NCBI GenBank assembly: GCA_027082955.1
Contig: JALWTA010000045.1
Coordinates: 44,493-108,492 of the forward strand
Direction of reading: 5' to 3'
Length of the DNA stretch: 64,000 bases
From: Sulfurovum sp.
GTDB lineage: Bacteria > Campylobacterota > Campylobacteria > Campylobacterales > Sulfurovaceae
Position numbers and translations under genes: made by a program. Under the pieces are notes generated by a model. That model saw nothing but the letters and a program-made list of their open reading frames with translations, was not told where the DNA came from and searched no databases. Shown here piece by piece: positions 45,147-53,212 of this stretch. The stretch's first letter is position 1; each line of letters opens with the position of its first letter.

Positions 45147-45240
45147 GTAGGGTGCGTAATCACGCACCTTTCACCGTTGTCAAAAGATATATGGTTTGTT
45201 TTTTCTATGCGTCTAAAAGGTGCGTGATTACGCACCCTAC
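45147..45240. repeat. perfect 25-bp inverted repeat after thiC
   Basis: The arm at 45147-45171 (beginning GTAGGGTGCGTAATCACG) is perfectly complementary to 45216-45240, around a 44-base loop. Each arm is itself nearly palindromic (GGTGCGTAATCACGCACC). It looks like a pair of REP-type units. Confidence 0.85.
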
Positions 45241-45277
45241 GCGCAGAGAATAAAACAGCAAATTATTCAAAAAGTAT

Positions 45278-45393
45278 TTCTCGTTCCCACTGTCTCGGTG
45301 GGAATGCATATTTTACTGAGAACATAGAAAAGAACGTATGTATGGCATAAGATGTTATGTATGCATTCCCACGCGGGAGCGTGGGAACGAGAA
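45278..45393. repeat. second REP-like inverted pair (CGTTCCCAC family)
   Basis: The left unit (45278-45310) reads TTCTCGTTCCCAC, a short variable middle, then GTGGGAATGCATA; the right unit (45360-45393) is the same sequence in opposite orientation with a few changes in the middle. Each unit is a hairpin, and the two together form a larger inverted repeat around 49 bases. It fills most of the gap between thiC and thiO. Confidence 0.8.
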
Positions 45394-45420
45394 CAGGAAG
45401 AAAAGATTGAAGGATAGATC

Positions 45421-46521
45421 ATGAATATCGCTATCGCCGGTGCCGGTCTGGCAGGTCGGGTACTTGCTCTAACTCTGCTGCAAAGCGGAGAGCACACTAT
45501 TACCTTCTTTGAGAAAGACTCCAAAGAGGGAGTCAGTGCCGCAGGCTTCACAGCCGCTGGGATGCTTGCACCCTATGCGGAGCTTGAGACAGCAGAGTCG
45601 GTCATTTTCGAGCTTGGGAAACGCTCTATCGAACTCTGGCCCGCACTACTGAAAGAGATCGGACTTTTTGACGGGTATCAGCAAAAGGGTACGGTGATTA
45701 CGGCTCATCCACAGGATATGGGAGAGCTTGAACATTTCATAGGAATGCTGCGGCGTAAAGTTGATGCGGCGCAGAGCATTGAGACACTTGACAAAACCGC
45801 AATAGGCACGCTTGAACCAGATCTTGGTATGCATCAAAAGGGCTTTTTCATCCCTGAAGAGGGAGTGGTAGATGCGCAGCGTTTCATGGCTTTTTCAGTC
45901 AACTACTTTGACCGTATGGAGCATGTCACTTTCCGTGAATATACACCAGTGGAGAGGCTGGAGCCCCAAAAGGTTTATACAAAAGAGGGCGTAGAGACAT
46001 TTGACTGGGTGTTCGATACACGCGGTCTGGGTGCCAAGGAGCACTTTAAAGAGCTTCGCGGTGTGCGTGGAGAGGTGTTATGGGTGGAGGCAAATGACAT
46101 CGATATCACCCGTCCTACACGTCTGATGCATCCGCGCTACAAACTCTACATTGTGCCGCGCGGCAATGGCTGTGAAGGGATTGATCTGGAGTATTGTGCT
46201 GAGTGCAAACTCTCACAGACGACAGGCTACAAACGCTACCTTATCGGTGCAACGGAGATTGAGAGTGAAGACACATCACCTATTTCGGTACGCTCAAGTA
46301 TGGAGCTGCTCTCGGCACTCTATACGCTTCATCCGAACTTTGGCGAAGCACGGGTGGTCAACAGTGAAACAAACTGCCGTCCGGCATTCAAGGACAATCT
46401 GCCACGTATTGAGAATGAGCAGGGGCTTACGCGTATCAACGGACTTTATCGCCACGGCTACCTGCTCTCTCCTGCCATTGTGGAGAAGGCACTCAATGAA
46501 GGGATAAGGAGGATGCAATGA
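45421..46521 (+). CDS. thiO: FAD-dependent glycine oxidase ThiO
   Basis: Oxidises glycine to dehydroglycine for the thiazole half of thiamine. The 366 residues start with the FAD-binding fold (IAIAGAGLAGRVLALTLLQSG) and end with a typical DAO-family block (NCRPAFKDNLPRI, then GLYRHGYLLSPAIVEKAL). Its TGA overlaps the thiS start (ATGA). Being in the thi operon makes ThiO the best reading over other DAO-family oxidases; anaerobes often use ThiH instead, so this suggests oxygen use at least at low levels. Confidence 0.85.
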   Translation: MNIAIAGAGLAGRVLALTLLQSGEHTITFFEKDSKEGVSAAGFTAAGMLAPYAELETAESVIFELGKRSIELWPALLKEIGLFDGYQQKGTVITAHPQDMGELEHFIGMLRRKVDAAQSIETLDKTAIGTLEPDLGMHQKGFFIPEEGVVDAQRFMAFSVNYFDRMEHVTFREYTPVERLEPQKVYTKEGVETFDWVFDTRGLGAKEHFKELRGVRGEVLWVEANDIDITRPTRLMHPRYKLYIVPRGNGCEGIDLEYCAECKLSQTTGYKRYLIGATEIESEDTSPISVRSSMELLSALYTLHPNFGEARVVNSETNCRPAFKDNLPRIENEQGLTRINGLYRHGYLLSPAIVEKALNEGIRRMQ

Positions 46522-46727
46522 CAATGATCACAGTATCGGTTAACGGTGAAACAAAAACGTTTCCCAAAGGGATTAACATCAAAGAGATGCTCAAACAGCT
46601 CAATTTTCATGATGAGTGGCTTGGGGTTGCGGTGAACAAAGAGTTTGTGCCCAAAGATGCATTTGAAAAGACCTGTCTGAACTCAGGTGATGAGGTCGAT
46701 GTGCTGGCACCGGTAAGCGGGGGATAG
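46518..46727 (+). CDS. thiS: sulfur carrier protein ThiS
   Basis: A 69-residue ubiquitin-like carrier that ends in the required Gly-Gly (VSGG). The C-terminal thiocarboxylate gives sulfur to the thiazole ring with ThiG. The fold is recognisable from ITVSVNGETKTFP, the LAVAVNKEFV-type strand (LGVAVNKEFVPK) and GDEVDVLAPVSGG. ATG 46524 is a possible alternative start. It is coupled to thiO. Confidence 0.93.
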   Translation: MTMITVSVNGETKTFPKGINIKEMLKQLNFHDEWLGVAVNKEFVPKDAFEKTCLNSGDEVDVLAPVSGG

Positions 46728-46770
46728 ATAAATGCGTTGCGTTCAAGTGAATAGTTAAGAGATTTGGTAT

Positions 46771-46793
46771 GCGTTTCTGTGAAACGCTTTTTT
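46771..46793 (+). terminator. intrinsic terminator between thiS and thiG
   Basis: GCGTTTC (46771-46777), a TGT loop, GAAACGC (46781-46787) and six Ts: a textbook Rho-independent terminator 44 bases after thiS, inside the thi gene block. Confidence 0.8.
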
Positions 46794-46819
46794 AATTGAG
46801 AATGTGTACAAAATATTTT

Positions 46820-46879
46820 GGAATCGGAGACTTTAGTCCCGAAAGCTCTGCATAGGGCGAGGCTAAAGCCTTCGGTTCC
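46820..46879. repeat. 19-bp hairpin repeat before thiG
   Basis: GGAATCGGAGACTTTAG at 46820 pairs with CTAAAGCCTTCGGTTCC ending at 46879: 19 pairs with one mismatch and a few G:T pairs, loop about 22 bases, followed by TTATTTTATT. It is either a second terminator or a REP-like unit. Confidence 0.65.
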
Positions 46880-46913
46880 TTATTTTATTAGATATGATAA
46901 TAAGGAATGCAGG

Positions 46914-47726
46914 ATGACAAAGATGATGGAGAAAGATCAGACGGGATGGGAGATTGGCGGTAAGCAGCTTACCTCAAGAATGTTCATAGGTTCAGCGCTC
47001 TATCCCTCTCCGGCGGTGATGGAGGATGCGATAAGCGCATCGGGGGCACAGGTAGTTACTGTGTCGCTGCGCCGTCAGGGGGTGAATAAAGAGGCAGGAG
47101 AGGGGTTTTGGAAAATCATTCGTGATCTTGGTGTAGAAGTGCTGCCCAATACCGCAGGGTGCCACTCTGCCAAAGAGGCGATCACCATTGCACAGATGGC
47201 GAGAGAGGTTTTTGGTACCAACTGGATCAAGCTTGAAGTCATTGGCGATCAGTATAATCTTCAGCCAGACCCCTACGAAACCGTGGAAGCGGCGAAGGTA
47301 CTTGTCAAAGAGGGGTTTGAAGTCTTTCCCTATACCACAGATGATCTGGTCGTAGCCAAAAAACTTGTTGATGCGGGGTGTAACATACTGATGCCTTGGG
47401 GCTCACCGATTGGTTCGGGCAAAGGGCTGATGAATCCCTATAACCTCAAAGCGATAAGAGAAGCATTCCCCAATATGCCGCTCATCATCGATGCGGGCAT
47501 AGGCAAACCCTCCCACGCGGTACTGGCGATGGAACTTGGCTATGACGGCATTTTGCTAAACTCTGCAGTGGCTCTTGCACAAGACCCTGTGGCGATGGCA
47601 AAGGCATTTGCGCTGGCAGTTGAAGCGGGACGCACAGGCTACGAAGCGGGTGCGATGCAGGAGCGGGAGTTCGCCTCTCCCTCCACGCCGACGGTGGGAA
47701 CGCCTTTTTGGCACCAGAGCAAATAG
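46914..47726 (+). CDS. thiG: thiazole synthase
   Basis: Builds the thiazole phosphate from deoxyxylulose phosphate, dehydroglycine and the ThiS thiocarboxylate. The 270 residues form a TIM barrel. The Schiff-base lysine is in [10 protein letters not shown], and the phosphate loops are in [12 protein letters not shown] and [12 protein letters not shown] start at ATG 46914 with AAGGAATGCAGG upstream; the open frame extends 32 codons further into the hairpin repeat, which is not credible. A terminator separates it from thiS, so it may need its own promoter or readthrough. Confidence 0.95.
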   Translation: MTKMMEKDQTGWEIGGKQLTSRMFIGSALYPSPAVMEDAISASGAQVVTVSLRRQGVNKEAGEGFWKIIRDLGVEVLPNTAGCHSAKEAITIAQMAREVFGTNWIKLEVIGDQYNLQPDPYETVEAAKVLVKEGFEVFPYTTDDLVVAKKLVDAGCNILMPWGSPIGSGKGLMNPYNLKAIREAFPNMPLIIDAGIGKPSHAVLAMELGYDGILLNSAVALAQDPVAMAKAFALAVEAGRTGYEAGAMQEREFASPSTPTVGTPFWHQSK

Positions 47727-47744
47727 TTGCATTTGCAACTATTT
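47721..47744. repeat. hairpin at the thiG stop codon
   Basis: AAATAGTTGC (47721-47730) pairs with GCAACTATTT (47735-47744) around ATTT. The stop codon TAG lies in the left arm. The rest of the 138-base gap to thiE holds nothing clear. Confidence 0.5.
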
Positions 47745-47864
47745 TAGTGAGGAAGTAGGAGGTAGGAGTGAGGAGTTGTGGTATGCATTGCCTTGCAATG
47801 CTTCTATTGAATGTGGGGAGAACCTTTATGGTTGACCTCTATGAGGATTAGACAAAGGAGACCA

Positions 47865-48500
47865 ATGCGATTCCCAAAATGTGATGATACACCTCTTGGC
47901 ATCTATCCGGTTGTGGATAGAGCAGACAAACTGCGTCCACTGTATGAGTGTGGCATTACCACGGCGCAATTGCGGGTAAAAGATATGGAGAGTGAGGCAC
48001 TTGAGGAGGAGATTGTAGAGGCTATTACGGTTTCCCGTGAGTTTGATGTGCGTCTTTTCGTCAACGACTACTGGCAGCTTGCCATCAAACATAGTGCCTA
48101 CGGTATCCATCTGGGACAGGAGGATATTCAAGACGCCGACATTGATGCCATCTACAGTGCGGGGCTTCGGCTTGGCATCAGTACCCATACCCCTGAAGAG
48201 ATCGATATCGCATTAGGGTTTGAGCCCTCCTACATCGCCATTGGTCCTGTGTTTGTCCCTATCTCCAAAGAACTGAAGTACGATACTGTCGGTACTCAAC
48301 TGCTCAAGCGCTGGGCGAAAGCGGTGGACTATCCTGTTGTGGCGATTGGGGGGATTACCATCGATAACATTGAAATGGTGGCTAAGACCAAAGCGGCAAG
48401 CGGTATTGCGATGATCTCCGGGGTACTTGATGAAAGAGGCAATATCTCCAAAGAGAAAACCAAAACACTTATGAAGGTCTTTGAACGCTATGGTATCTAA
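47865..48500 (+). CDS. thiE: thiamine-phosphate synthase
   Basis: Joins HMP pyrophosphate and thiazole phosphate to thiamine phosphate. The 211 residues are a TIM barrel with family marks QLRVKDMESE (substrate site), LFVNDYWQLA, GIHLGQED, YIAIGPVFVP and VVAIGGITIDN. I start at ATG 47865 after AAAGGAG; the frame is open 18 codons further upstream without a ribosome site. Its end overlaps thiD by 11 bases. It is somewhat divergent, for example SKELKYDTVG where GPVFxTxTKxxxxxxG is usual. Confidence 0.92.
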   Translation: MRFPKCDDTPLGIYPVVDRADKLRPLYECGITTAQLRVKDMESEALEEEIVEAITVSREFDVRLFVNDYWQLAIKHSAYGIHLGQEDIQDADIDAIYSAGLRLGISTHTPEEIDIALGFEPSYIAIGPVFVPISKELKYDTVGTQLLKRWAKAVDYPVVAIGGITIDNIEMVAKTKAASGIAMISGVLDERGNISKEKTKTLMKVFERYGI

Positions 48501-49302
48501 ACAACATACACCGACTGTACTGAGCATTGCAGGGTATGACCCGTATGGTGGTGCGGGGGTGGTGATGGATACCAAAACTGTCCATGCGTTTGGAGGATAC
48601 GCGCTCAGTGTGATCACGGCGGTGACGGCACAGAACTCTACGGGGGTTAAAGCGGTGGAGGCTGTTTCGGAGTCTATGCTGCATAGCCAGCTTGAAACCT
48701 TGTTGGAAGATGTACGTGTGGATGCGGTTAAAATAGGGATGCTTGCCAATAAACAAACAGTCCAAACCGTTGCGAAGATACTCAAAGCGTACAATATTAG
48801 CAATGTTGTGCTTGACCCTGTACTGGTCAGTTCAAGCGGCAAAGCACTGTTGGAACCTGATGCGATTGAAACGATGATCTACAAACTTTTTCCGCTGTGC
48901 CGGCTTGTTACCCCAAACCTTCCGGAGACTAACGCACTGCTTGGCAGCAGCTATGAGGGCAGGGCGAAGGAGGTGCCGAAGATGGCAGAGGCGCTCTTTA
49001 TGCTTGGGGCACGAAATGTACTGCTTAAGGGTGGGCACAGTGTAGAGCGTGAGGCGGTAGACTACCTTGTGGAGTATTCAAGTATTACGCGTTTTAGTAC
49101 ACCGCGCATCGAGACGTCACATACCCACGGGACAGGCTGTCTGCTCTCTTCTGCCATTGCTGCACATCTGGCAGAGGGGTTTTCACTTGCACAGAGTGTC
49201 AAACAGTCCAAAAATTTTCTTTATGAAAAACTCAAAGATGCATCCACACTTTCATTGGCATACAACACAGATGTCTCCGATCGAAAAGAACCTATTTTTT
49301 AA
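48490..49302 (+). CDS. thiD: HMP / HMP-phosphate kinase
   Basis: Phosphorylates hydroxymethylpyrimidine and its phosphate. The 270-residue ribokinase-fold protein has the N-terminal SIAGYDPYGGAG (SGGDSSGGAG-type), LDPVLVSSSGKAL, TPNLPE, LLKGGH and the catalytic THGTGCLLSSAIAA with its anion hole and base. Start ATG 48490 lies inside the thiE end; the TTG at 48481 is less likely. It is the last gene of the synthesis block. Confidence 0.93.
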   Translation: MVSKQHTPTVLSIAGYDPYGGAGVVMDTKTVHAFGGYALSVITAVTAQNSTGVKAVEAVSESMLHSQLETLLEDVRVDAVKIGMLANKQTVQTVAKILKAYNISNVVLDPVLVSSSGKALLEPDAIETMIYKLFPLCRLVTPNLPETNALLGSSYEGRAKEVPKMAEALFMLGARNVLLKGGHSVEREAVDYLVEYSSITRFSTPRIETSHTHGTGCLLSSAIAAHLAEGFSLAQSVKQSKNFLYEKLKDASTLSLAYNTDVSDRKEPIF

Positions 49303-49357
49303 TAGGATAAAATTACTCTTATTTAAGCATTTTTAAATTATATGTAATGTATAACAT

Positions 49358-49457
49358 GTCATCAAACTCTCGGGGTGCTCTATTGAGCTGAGATACCACC
49401 CGCAGAACTTGACCCGGACAATACCGGCGTAAGGAAGAGTTGTACTGCTTTGATGAC
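49358..49457 (+). ncRNA. TPP riboswitch before the thiamine uptake operon
   Basis: A second THI element: ACTCTCGGGGTGCTC, GAGCTGAGATACC, ACCCGCAGAACTTGACCCGG, AATACCGGCGTAAGGAAGAG. The core P1 is AACTCT/AGAGTT (49365-49370 with 49437-49442), and an outer stem GTCATCAAA/TTTGATGAC (49358-49366 with 49449-49457) competes with it. AGAGTTG can also pair with CAACTTT near 49486, a possible switching stem. A TATAAC-type -10 box lies about 10 bases upstream. Confidence 0.93.
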
Positions 49458-49584
49458 TGCTGTGCTTCAAATCTGCAACTTTGCCTGCGTATGACATTTC
49501 AATCCTCTGAATTATTACCAACAGAGCTATCGAGTGAAACCGGTGATTTGTCAGAGAACTCAATTTCAAATAACAAGGGAAACC

Positions 49585-51645
49585 ATGAACTATAGACTTC
49601 TACCACTCTCATTTGCGGCTGTAGCAGCACTGGGAACACAGATGTTTGCAGCCGAAGAGATCAGCCTTGATCCTATCGTTGTCAATGCAGACTTTAGAGC
49701 CAAGAAACTGTCTCAAACCGACGGGAGTGTCTCCGTACTCGATGAGGCACAGCTTGCTGACAAAACACAGCTCTCCTTGCCTGAGGTGGTCGGCACACTG
49801 CCCAACGTCAATTTTACAGCAGGTGCCTCCAAAGCCAAATATATCCAGATCAGAGGTATCGGAGAGCGAAGTCAGTTTGAAACGCCTATCAATCCTTCGG
49901 TAGGGCTGATCATTGACGGGATCGACTTTTCCCATCTGGGACTAGGTGCGACGCTGTTTGATGTAAAGCAGATCGAGGTACTCAGAGGATCGCAGGGAAC
50001 GACATTTGGTGCCAACGGTATGGCGGGGGTTGTGACCGTAGAGAGCAATGCCCCGACCAAAGAGACCCAAGGACACATTGAAGCGGGTGTAGGGAACTAC
50101 AACAGCTATACGCTTGGGGCTGCCGTAGGCGGTACGCTTATCAAAGACAGACTGCTTGGGCGTATCAGTGTGTTCCAAAACAGCAGTGACGGCTATATGA
50201 AAAACAGTTATCTCGGACGTGAAGATACCAACAATATCGACGAGTTGACCATCAAGACACAGCTGCGATGGCTTGTCAGTGACCGCCATACGATCGACCT
50301 GAACTACATCCATGCCGATATTGACAACGGGTACGATGCCTTTTCTTTGCAAAACACACGTACCACCCAGTCCGATCAGCCTGGAAAGGATAGCCAAAAG
50401 ACCGATGCGGTAGCCCTCAAATCGACCTATGATTTCGATACGATGCGTATGGTAACGGCACTGACACACTCCAGTACCGGATCACTCTACAGCTATGATG
50501 AGGATTGGAGTTATGTCGGGGCATTCAGTGCTGACCTTTGGCCATACCGCGGGTTTGACTCGTATGACCGTGACAAAACACAGACCGATTTTGACATGCG
50601 TCTGATGTCAAACAAAGCAGGGCGCATTTTTGCGGCGACAACGGACTGGACAGTCGGAATTTACGGTAAGAAGTATGATGAAGACCTGCAGCGCTACCAT
50701 CCTACCGACTACGGTGCACAGGAGCACTTTAACAGCAGTTACACCTCTAAAAATGCAGCACTGTACGGTCAGCTCGATATGCATATGAATACGCAGACAA
50801 CCGTGATTGCCGGTTTGCGTGTCGAGAAGTGGGATATGTCGTATGACGACTCCAACAGTGTTGTCATTGACAATGATGAGACGATGGTTGGCGGAAAAGT
50901 AGGCATTACCTATGACCGTACCGATACAGAGCACTACTATGCGGTACTTTCACGCGGTTACAAACCCGGCGGGGTCAATGCCGGTACCACTCTGCCTGAG
51001 TCGGAAAAACGTTTTAAAACGGAAACCCTGTGGAACCTTGATATAGGACAAAATGCCTCTTTTTTCAATGAGGCACTGATCACCCGTGTCAATCTTTTCT
51101 ACGGCAAGCGCAGAGATATGCAGGTGAAGCTTTACAAAGAGAATGACCACAGCTTTACAGACTATCTCTCCAATGCGGCTAAGGCGAGCTACTACGGGCT
51201 AGAGGCACAGGCAGACTACTATCCGACAGAAGCACTGCATCTCTTTGCCCAGCTTGGACTGCTGCATGCGGAGTTTGATGAGTACACTGCCGACTTGACA
51301 GGACGTGCACCGGCACAGTCACCTAAGTACCAGTACAACCTCGGGTTTGATTACACATTCCTTGAGAACTGGATATTCAGAAGCAACGTTGAGGGCAGAG
51401 GCAGCTACTACTTCTCCAATACGCATGACCAAAAGTCCGAAGCGTATGCGCTTGTAAACTGCAGCCTGAACTACGTGTATGGAAGCTGGACAGCAACAGT
51501 GTGGGGAAGAAACCTGACAGACGAGACCTACGAGACCCGTGGGTTCTATTTTGGGAACAACCCTGCCAATGGGTATGAGTCTGAACTCTATACACAAAAA
51601 GGAGATCCACGAACGTTTGGATTTACGCTATCTTATGATTTTTAA
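49585..51645 (+). CDS. TonB-dependent outer-membrane receptor, probably for thiamine
   Basis: A 686-residue receptor. A signal peptide (MNYRLLPLSFAAVAALGTQMFA) leads to a plug domain (about 35-150; VGTLPNVNF, IQIRGIG, VEVLRGSQGTTFGANGMAGVV-like) and a 22-strand barrel that ends in an aromatic residue (LSYDF). There is no obvious siderophore context. The TPP riboswitch in front and the thiamine genes behind make thiamine or a thiamine phosphate the likely ligand. I start at ATG 49585 after AAGGGAAA; the frame is open upstream without a signal-peptide shape. Confidence 0.88.
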   Translation: MNYRLLPLSFAAVAALGTQMFAAEEISLDPIVVNADFRAKKLSQTDGSVSVLDEAQLADKTQLSLPEVVGTLPNVNFTAGASKAKYIQIRGIGERSQFETPINPSVGLIIDGIDFSHLGLGATLFDVKQIEVLRGSQGTTFGANGMAGVVTVESNAPTKETQGHIEAGVGNYNSYTLGAAVGGTLIKDRLLGRISVFQNSSDGYMKNSYLGREDTNNIDELTIKTQLRWLVSDRHTIDLNYIHADIDNGYDAFSLQNTRTTQSDQPGKDSQKTDAVALKSTYDFDTMRMVTALTHSSTGSLYSYDEDWSYVGAFSADLWPYRGFDSYDRDKTQTDFDMRLMSNKAGRIFAATTDWTVGIYGKKYDEDLQRYHPTDYGAQEHFNSSYTSKNAALYGQLDMHMNTQTTVIAGLRVEKWDMSYDDSNSVVIDNDETMVGGKVGITYDRTDTEHYYAVLSRGYKPGGVNAGTTLPESEKRFKTETLWNLDIGQNASFFNEALITRVNLFYGKRRDMQVKLYKENDHSFTDYLSNAAKASYYGLEAQADYYPTEALHLFAQLGLLHAEFDEYTADLTGRAPAQSPKYQYNLGFDYTFLENWIFRSNVEGRGSYYFSNTHDQKSEAYALVNCSLNYVYGSWTATVWGRNLTDETYETRGFYFGNNPANGYESELYTQKGDPRTFGFTLSYDF

Positions 51646-51655
51646 AGGATAGAAT

Positions 51656-51910
51656 ATGAAAGTCTCCATCGACATCAGTATGTACCCGCTTCAAAGTGAG
51701 TTTGAAAAGCCCATTTCAGCATTTATTGAAAGATTGGCGCGTGAACAGCGGGTAAATATTGTCCGTACGGAGCTCAGTACTCAGGTGTATGGTGAATACG
51801 ATGTCGTTATGGGACTGCTTACCGATGAGATGAAAGTGGTATTCGAAGCGATGCCGCAATCGGTCTTTGTCATCAAAATTGTCGGTGAGGACAGGAAAGG
51901 GCGTTTTTAA
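51656..51910 (+). CDS. YkoF-like / MTH1187-like thiamine-binding protein
   Basis: An 84-residue protein of the YKOF/MTH1187 ferredoxin-like fold: MKVSIDISMYPLQSEF at the start and FVIKIVGEDRKGRF at the end. The family binds thiamine or HMP in several organisms. It has no signal peptide, so it acts in the cytoplasm. It lies ten bases after the receptor gene and directly against the PnuC-type gene, which supports a role in thiamine handling. Confidence 0.78.
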   Translation: MKVSIDISMYPLQSEFEKPISAFIERLAREQRVNIVRTELSTQVYGEYDVVMGLLTDEMKVVFEAMPQSVFVIKIVGEDRKGRF

Positions 51911-52519
51911 ATGGATATGAGCATTGCAGGGATTGCAGAGGCTTTTGCCAAGATGTCGGGGTGGGAGGTCACCGCGACACTGCTTGGGATCGCCTATGTC
52001 ATTCTGGCAGCCAAAGAGTCGCAGTGGGCATGGCCGTTTGCCTTTTTCAGTACGCTTATCTACACGGTGATCTTCTGGGATGGTGCCTTGGTGGCATCTT
52101 CTCTTCTTAATTTCTACTATATGGTTATGGCAGTGTATGGTTTCATGCTATGGAAAAAAGATGCACAGGGAGAAACCCTTTCCATTAGCAGATGGCATCT
52201 GAAACACCACCTTGCTTTCATTGCTGCGGGAATTGCAGGAACCATACTTTTGGGGTACCTCACATCCACCTATGCCGGTGCGAAATTCGCCTACCATGAT
52301 GCGTTTGTGATGGTCTTCTCTGGGATTGCTACATGGATGATGGCAAAGAAAGTACTGGAGAACTGGCTCTACTGGATGGTCATTGATTCTGCCGCAACCG
52401 TGCTTTACTACCGTTCAGGCTACCTTGCCACCATCGTACTCTTTGTACTCTATGTCATTTTGGCATTTTACGGCTATGCAAGCTGGAAAAAGGCGTACCG
52501 TGAACAGAGCCATACTTGA
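51911..52519 (+). CDS. pnuT: PnuC-family transporter, probably thiamine (PnuT)
   Basis: A 202-residue membrane protein with about seven helices in the PnuC layout (for example KESQWAWPFAFFSTLIYTVI, LLNFYYMVMAVYGFMLW, and the C-terminal FVLYVILAFYGYASWKK). PnuC proteins move vitamins by facilitated diffusion and rely on a kinase to trap the substrate. Here the TPP riboswitch and the following kinase point to thiamine (PnuT) rather than nicotinamide riboside. Its end overlaps the kinase gene by 20 bases. Confidence 0.85.
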   Translation: MDMSIAGIAEAFAKMSGWEVTATLLGIAYVILAAKESQWAWPFAFFSTLIYTVIFWDGALVASSLLNFYYMVMAVYGFMLWKKDAQGETLSISRWHLKHHLAFIAAGIAGTILLGYLTSTYAGAKFAYHDAFVMVFSGIATWMMAKKVLENWLYWMVIDSAATVLYYRSGYLATIVLFVLYVILAFYGYASWKKAYREQSHT

Positions 52520-53207
52520 GAAGTACGCTCTTTTCAAAGATGATCCTATTGCAAGCATCACCCCTGTTGCATCTCAGGGATATTGCAACCTAAACTATCT
52601 TGTAACAACCCGGAAACACCACTATCTGCTGCGGATATTTCAGCAATCAAACATCGACCGAAAAGTTGAAATAGATATACAGAAGTGCGCTGCAAAGCAG
52701 GGCATTGCTCCTCCCATACTGATAGAGGATGAAGCCTCCGAATGGATGCTTATGGCATGGGTACCCGGAACACACCGAACAACATTCAACAAGACAGCAC
52801 TTGCTACCCTTGCCCAAACACTGCAATCACTGCATGCCATCACTTGTGATGCACCAACTGTTGATCTGACGGTACAGATTAGAGAGCAGACTTCAGAGGT
52901 CCAAGAGGCATGCCGTACCCTTGCTGCGTATGATATGCAGCCTGTTTTGTGCCATCATGATCCCAACCCAAAAAATATGCTTTGGAAAGATGATCATAGT
53001 CTGACCCTCATCGACTATGAGTATGCAGGATACAACGACTGCTATGCTGACATTGCAGCCGTCTGTGTGGAGTTCGCACTCGATCAGGAGCATGAGAGGT
53101 TTTTTTGTGAAACCTATTTTGAGGGGAGATACCATCCCCAAAAGCTTGAGGCGTACAAGGTGCTCTATCGGCAGTTGTGTAAAGAGTGGTTTGAGGGAAA
53201 TGTGTAG
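52500..53207 (+). CDS. APH-fold kinase, probably thiamine kinase
   Basis: A 235-residue kinase of the choline/aminoglycoside kinase fold. The catalytic block is CHHDPNPKNMLW, the metal-binding Asp is in TLIDYEYAGYNDCYADIA, and the N-lobe has YLLRIFQQS. In the PnuC-type operon under TPP control it most likely phosphorylates thiamine to trap it. The best start is GTG 52500, with AAAGG upstream and the frame overlapping the transporter end; the open frame extends 39 codons further but lies wholly inside the transporter gene. Confidence 0.8.
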   Translation: MNRAILEKYALFKDDPIASITPVASQGYCNLNYLVTTRKHHYLLRIFQQSNIDRKVEIDIQKCAAKQGIAPPILIEDEASEWMLMAWVPGTHRTTFNKTALATLAQTLQSLHAITCDAPTVDLTVQIREQTSEVQEACRTLAAYDMQPVLCHHDPNPKNMLWKDDHSLTLIDYEYAGYNDCYADIAAVCVEFALDQEHERFFCETYFEGRYHPQKLEAYKVLYRQLCKEWFEGNV

Positions 53208-53212
53208 CTGAT

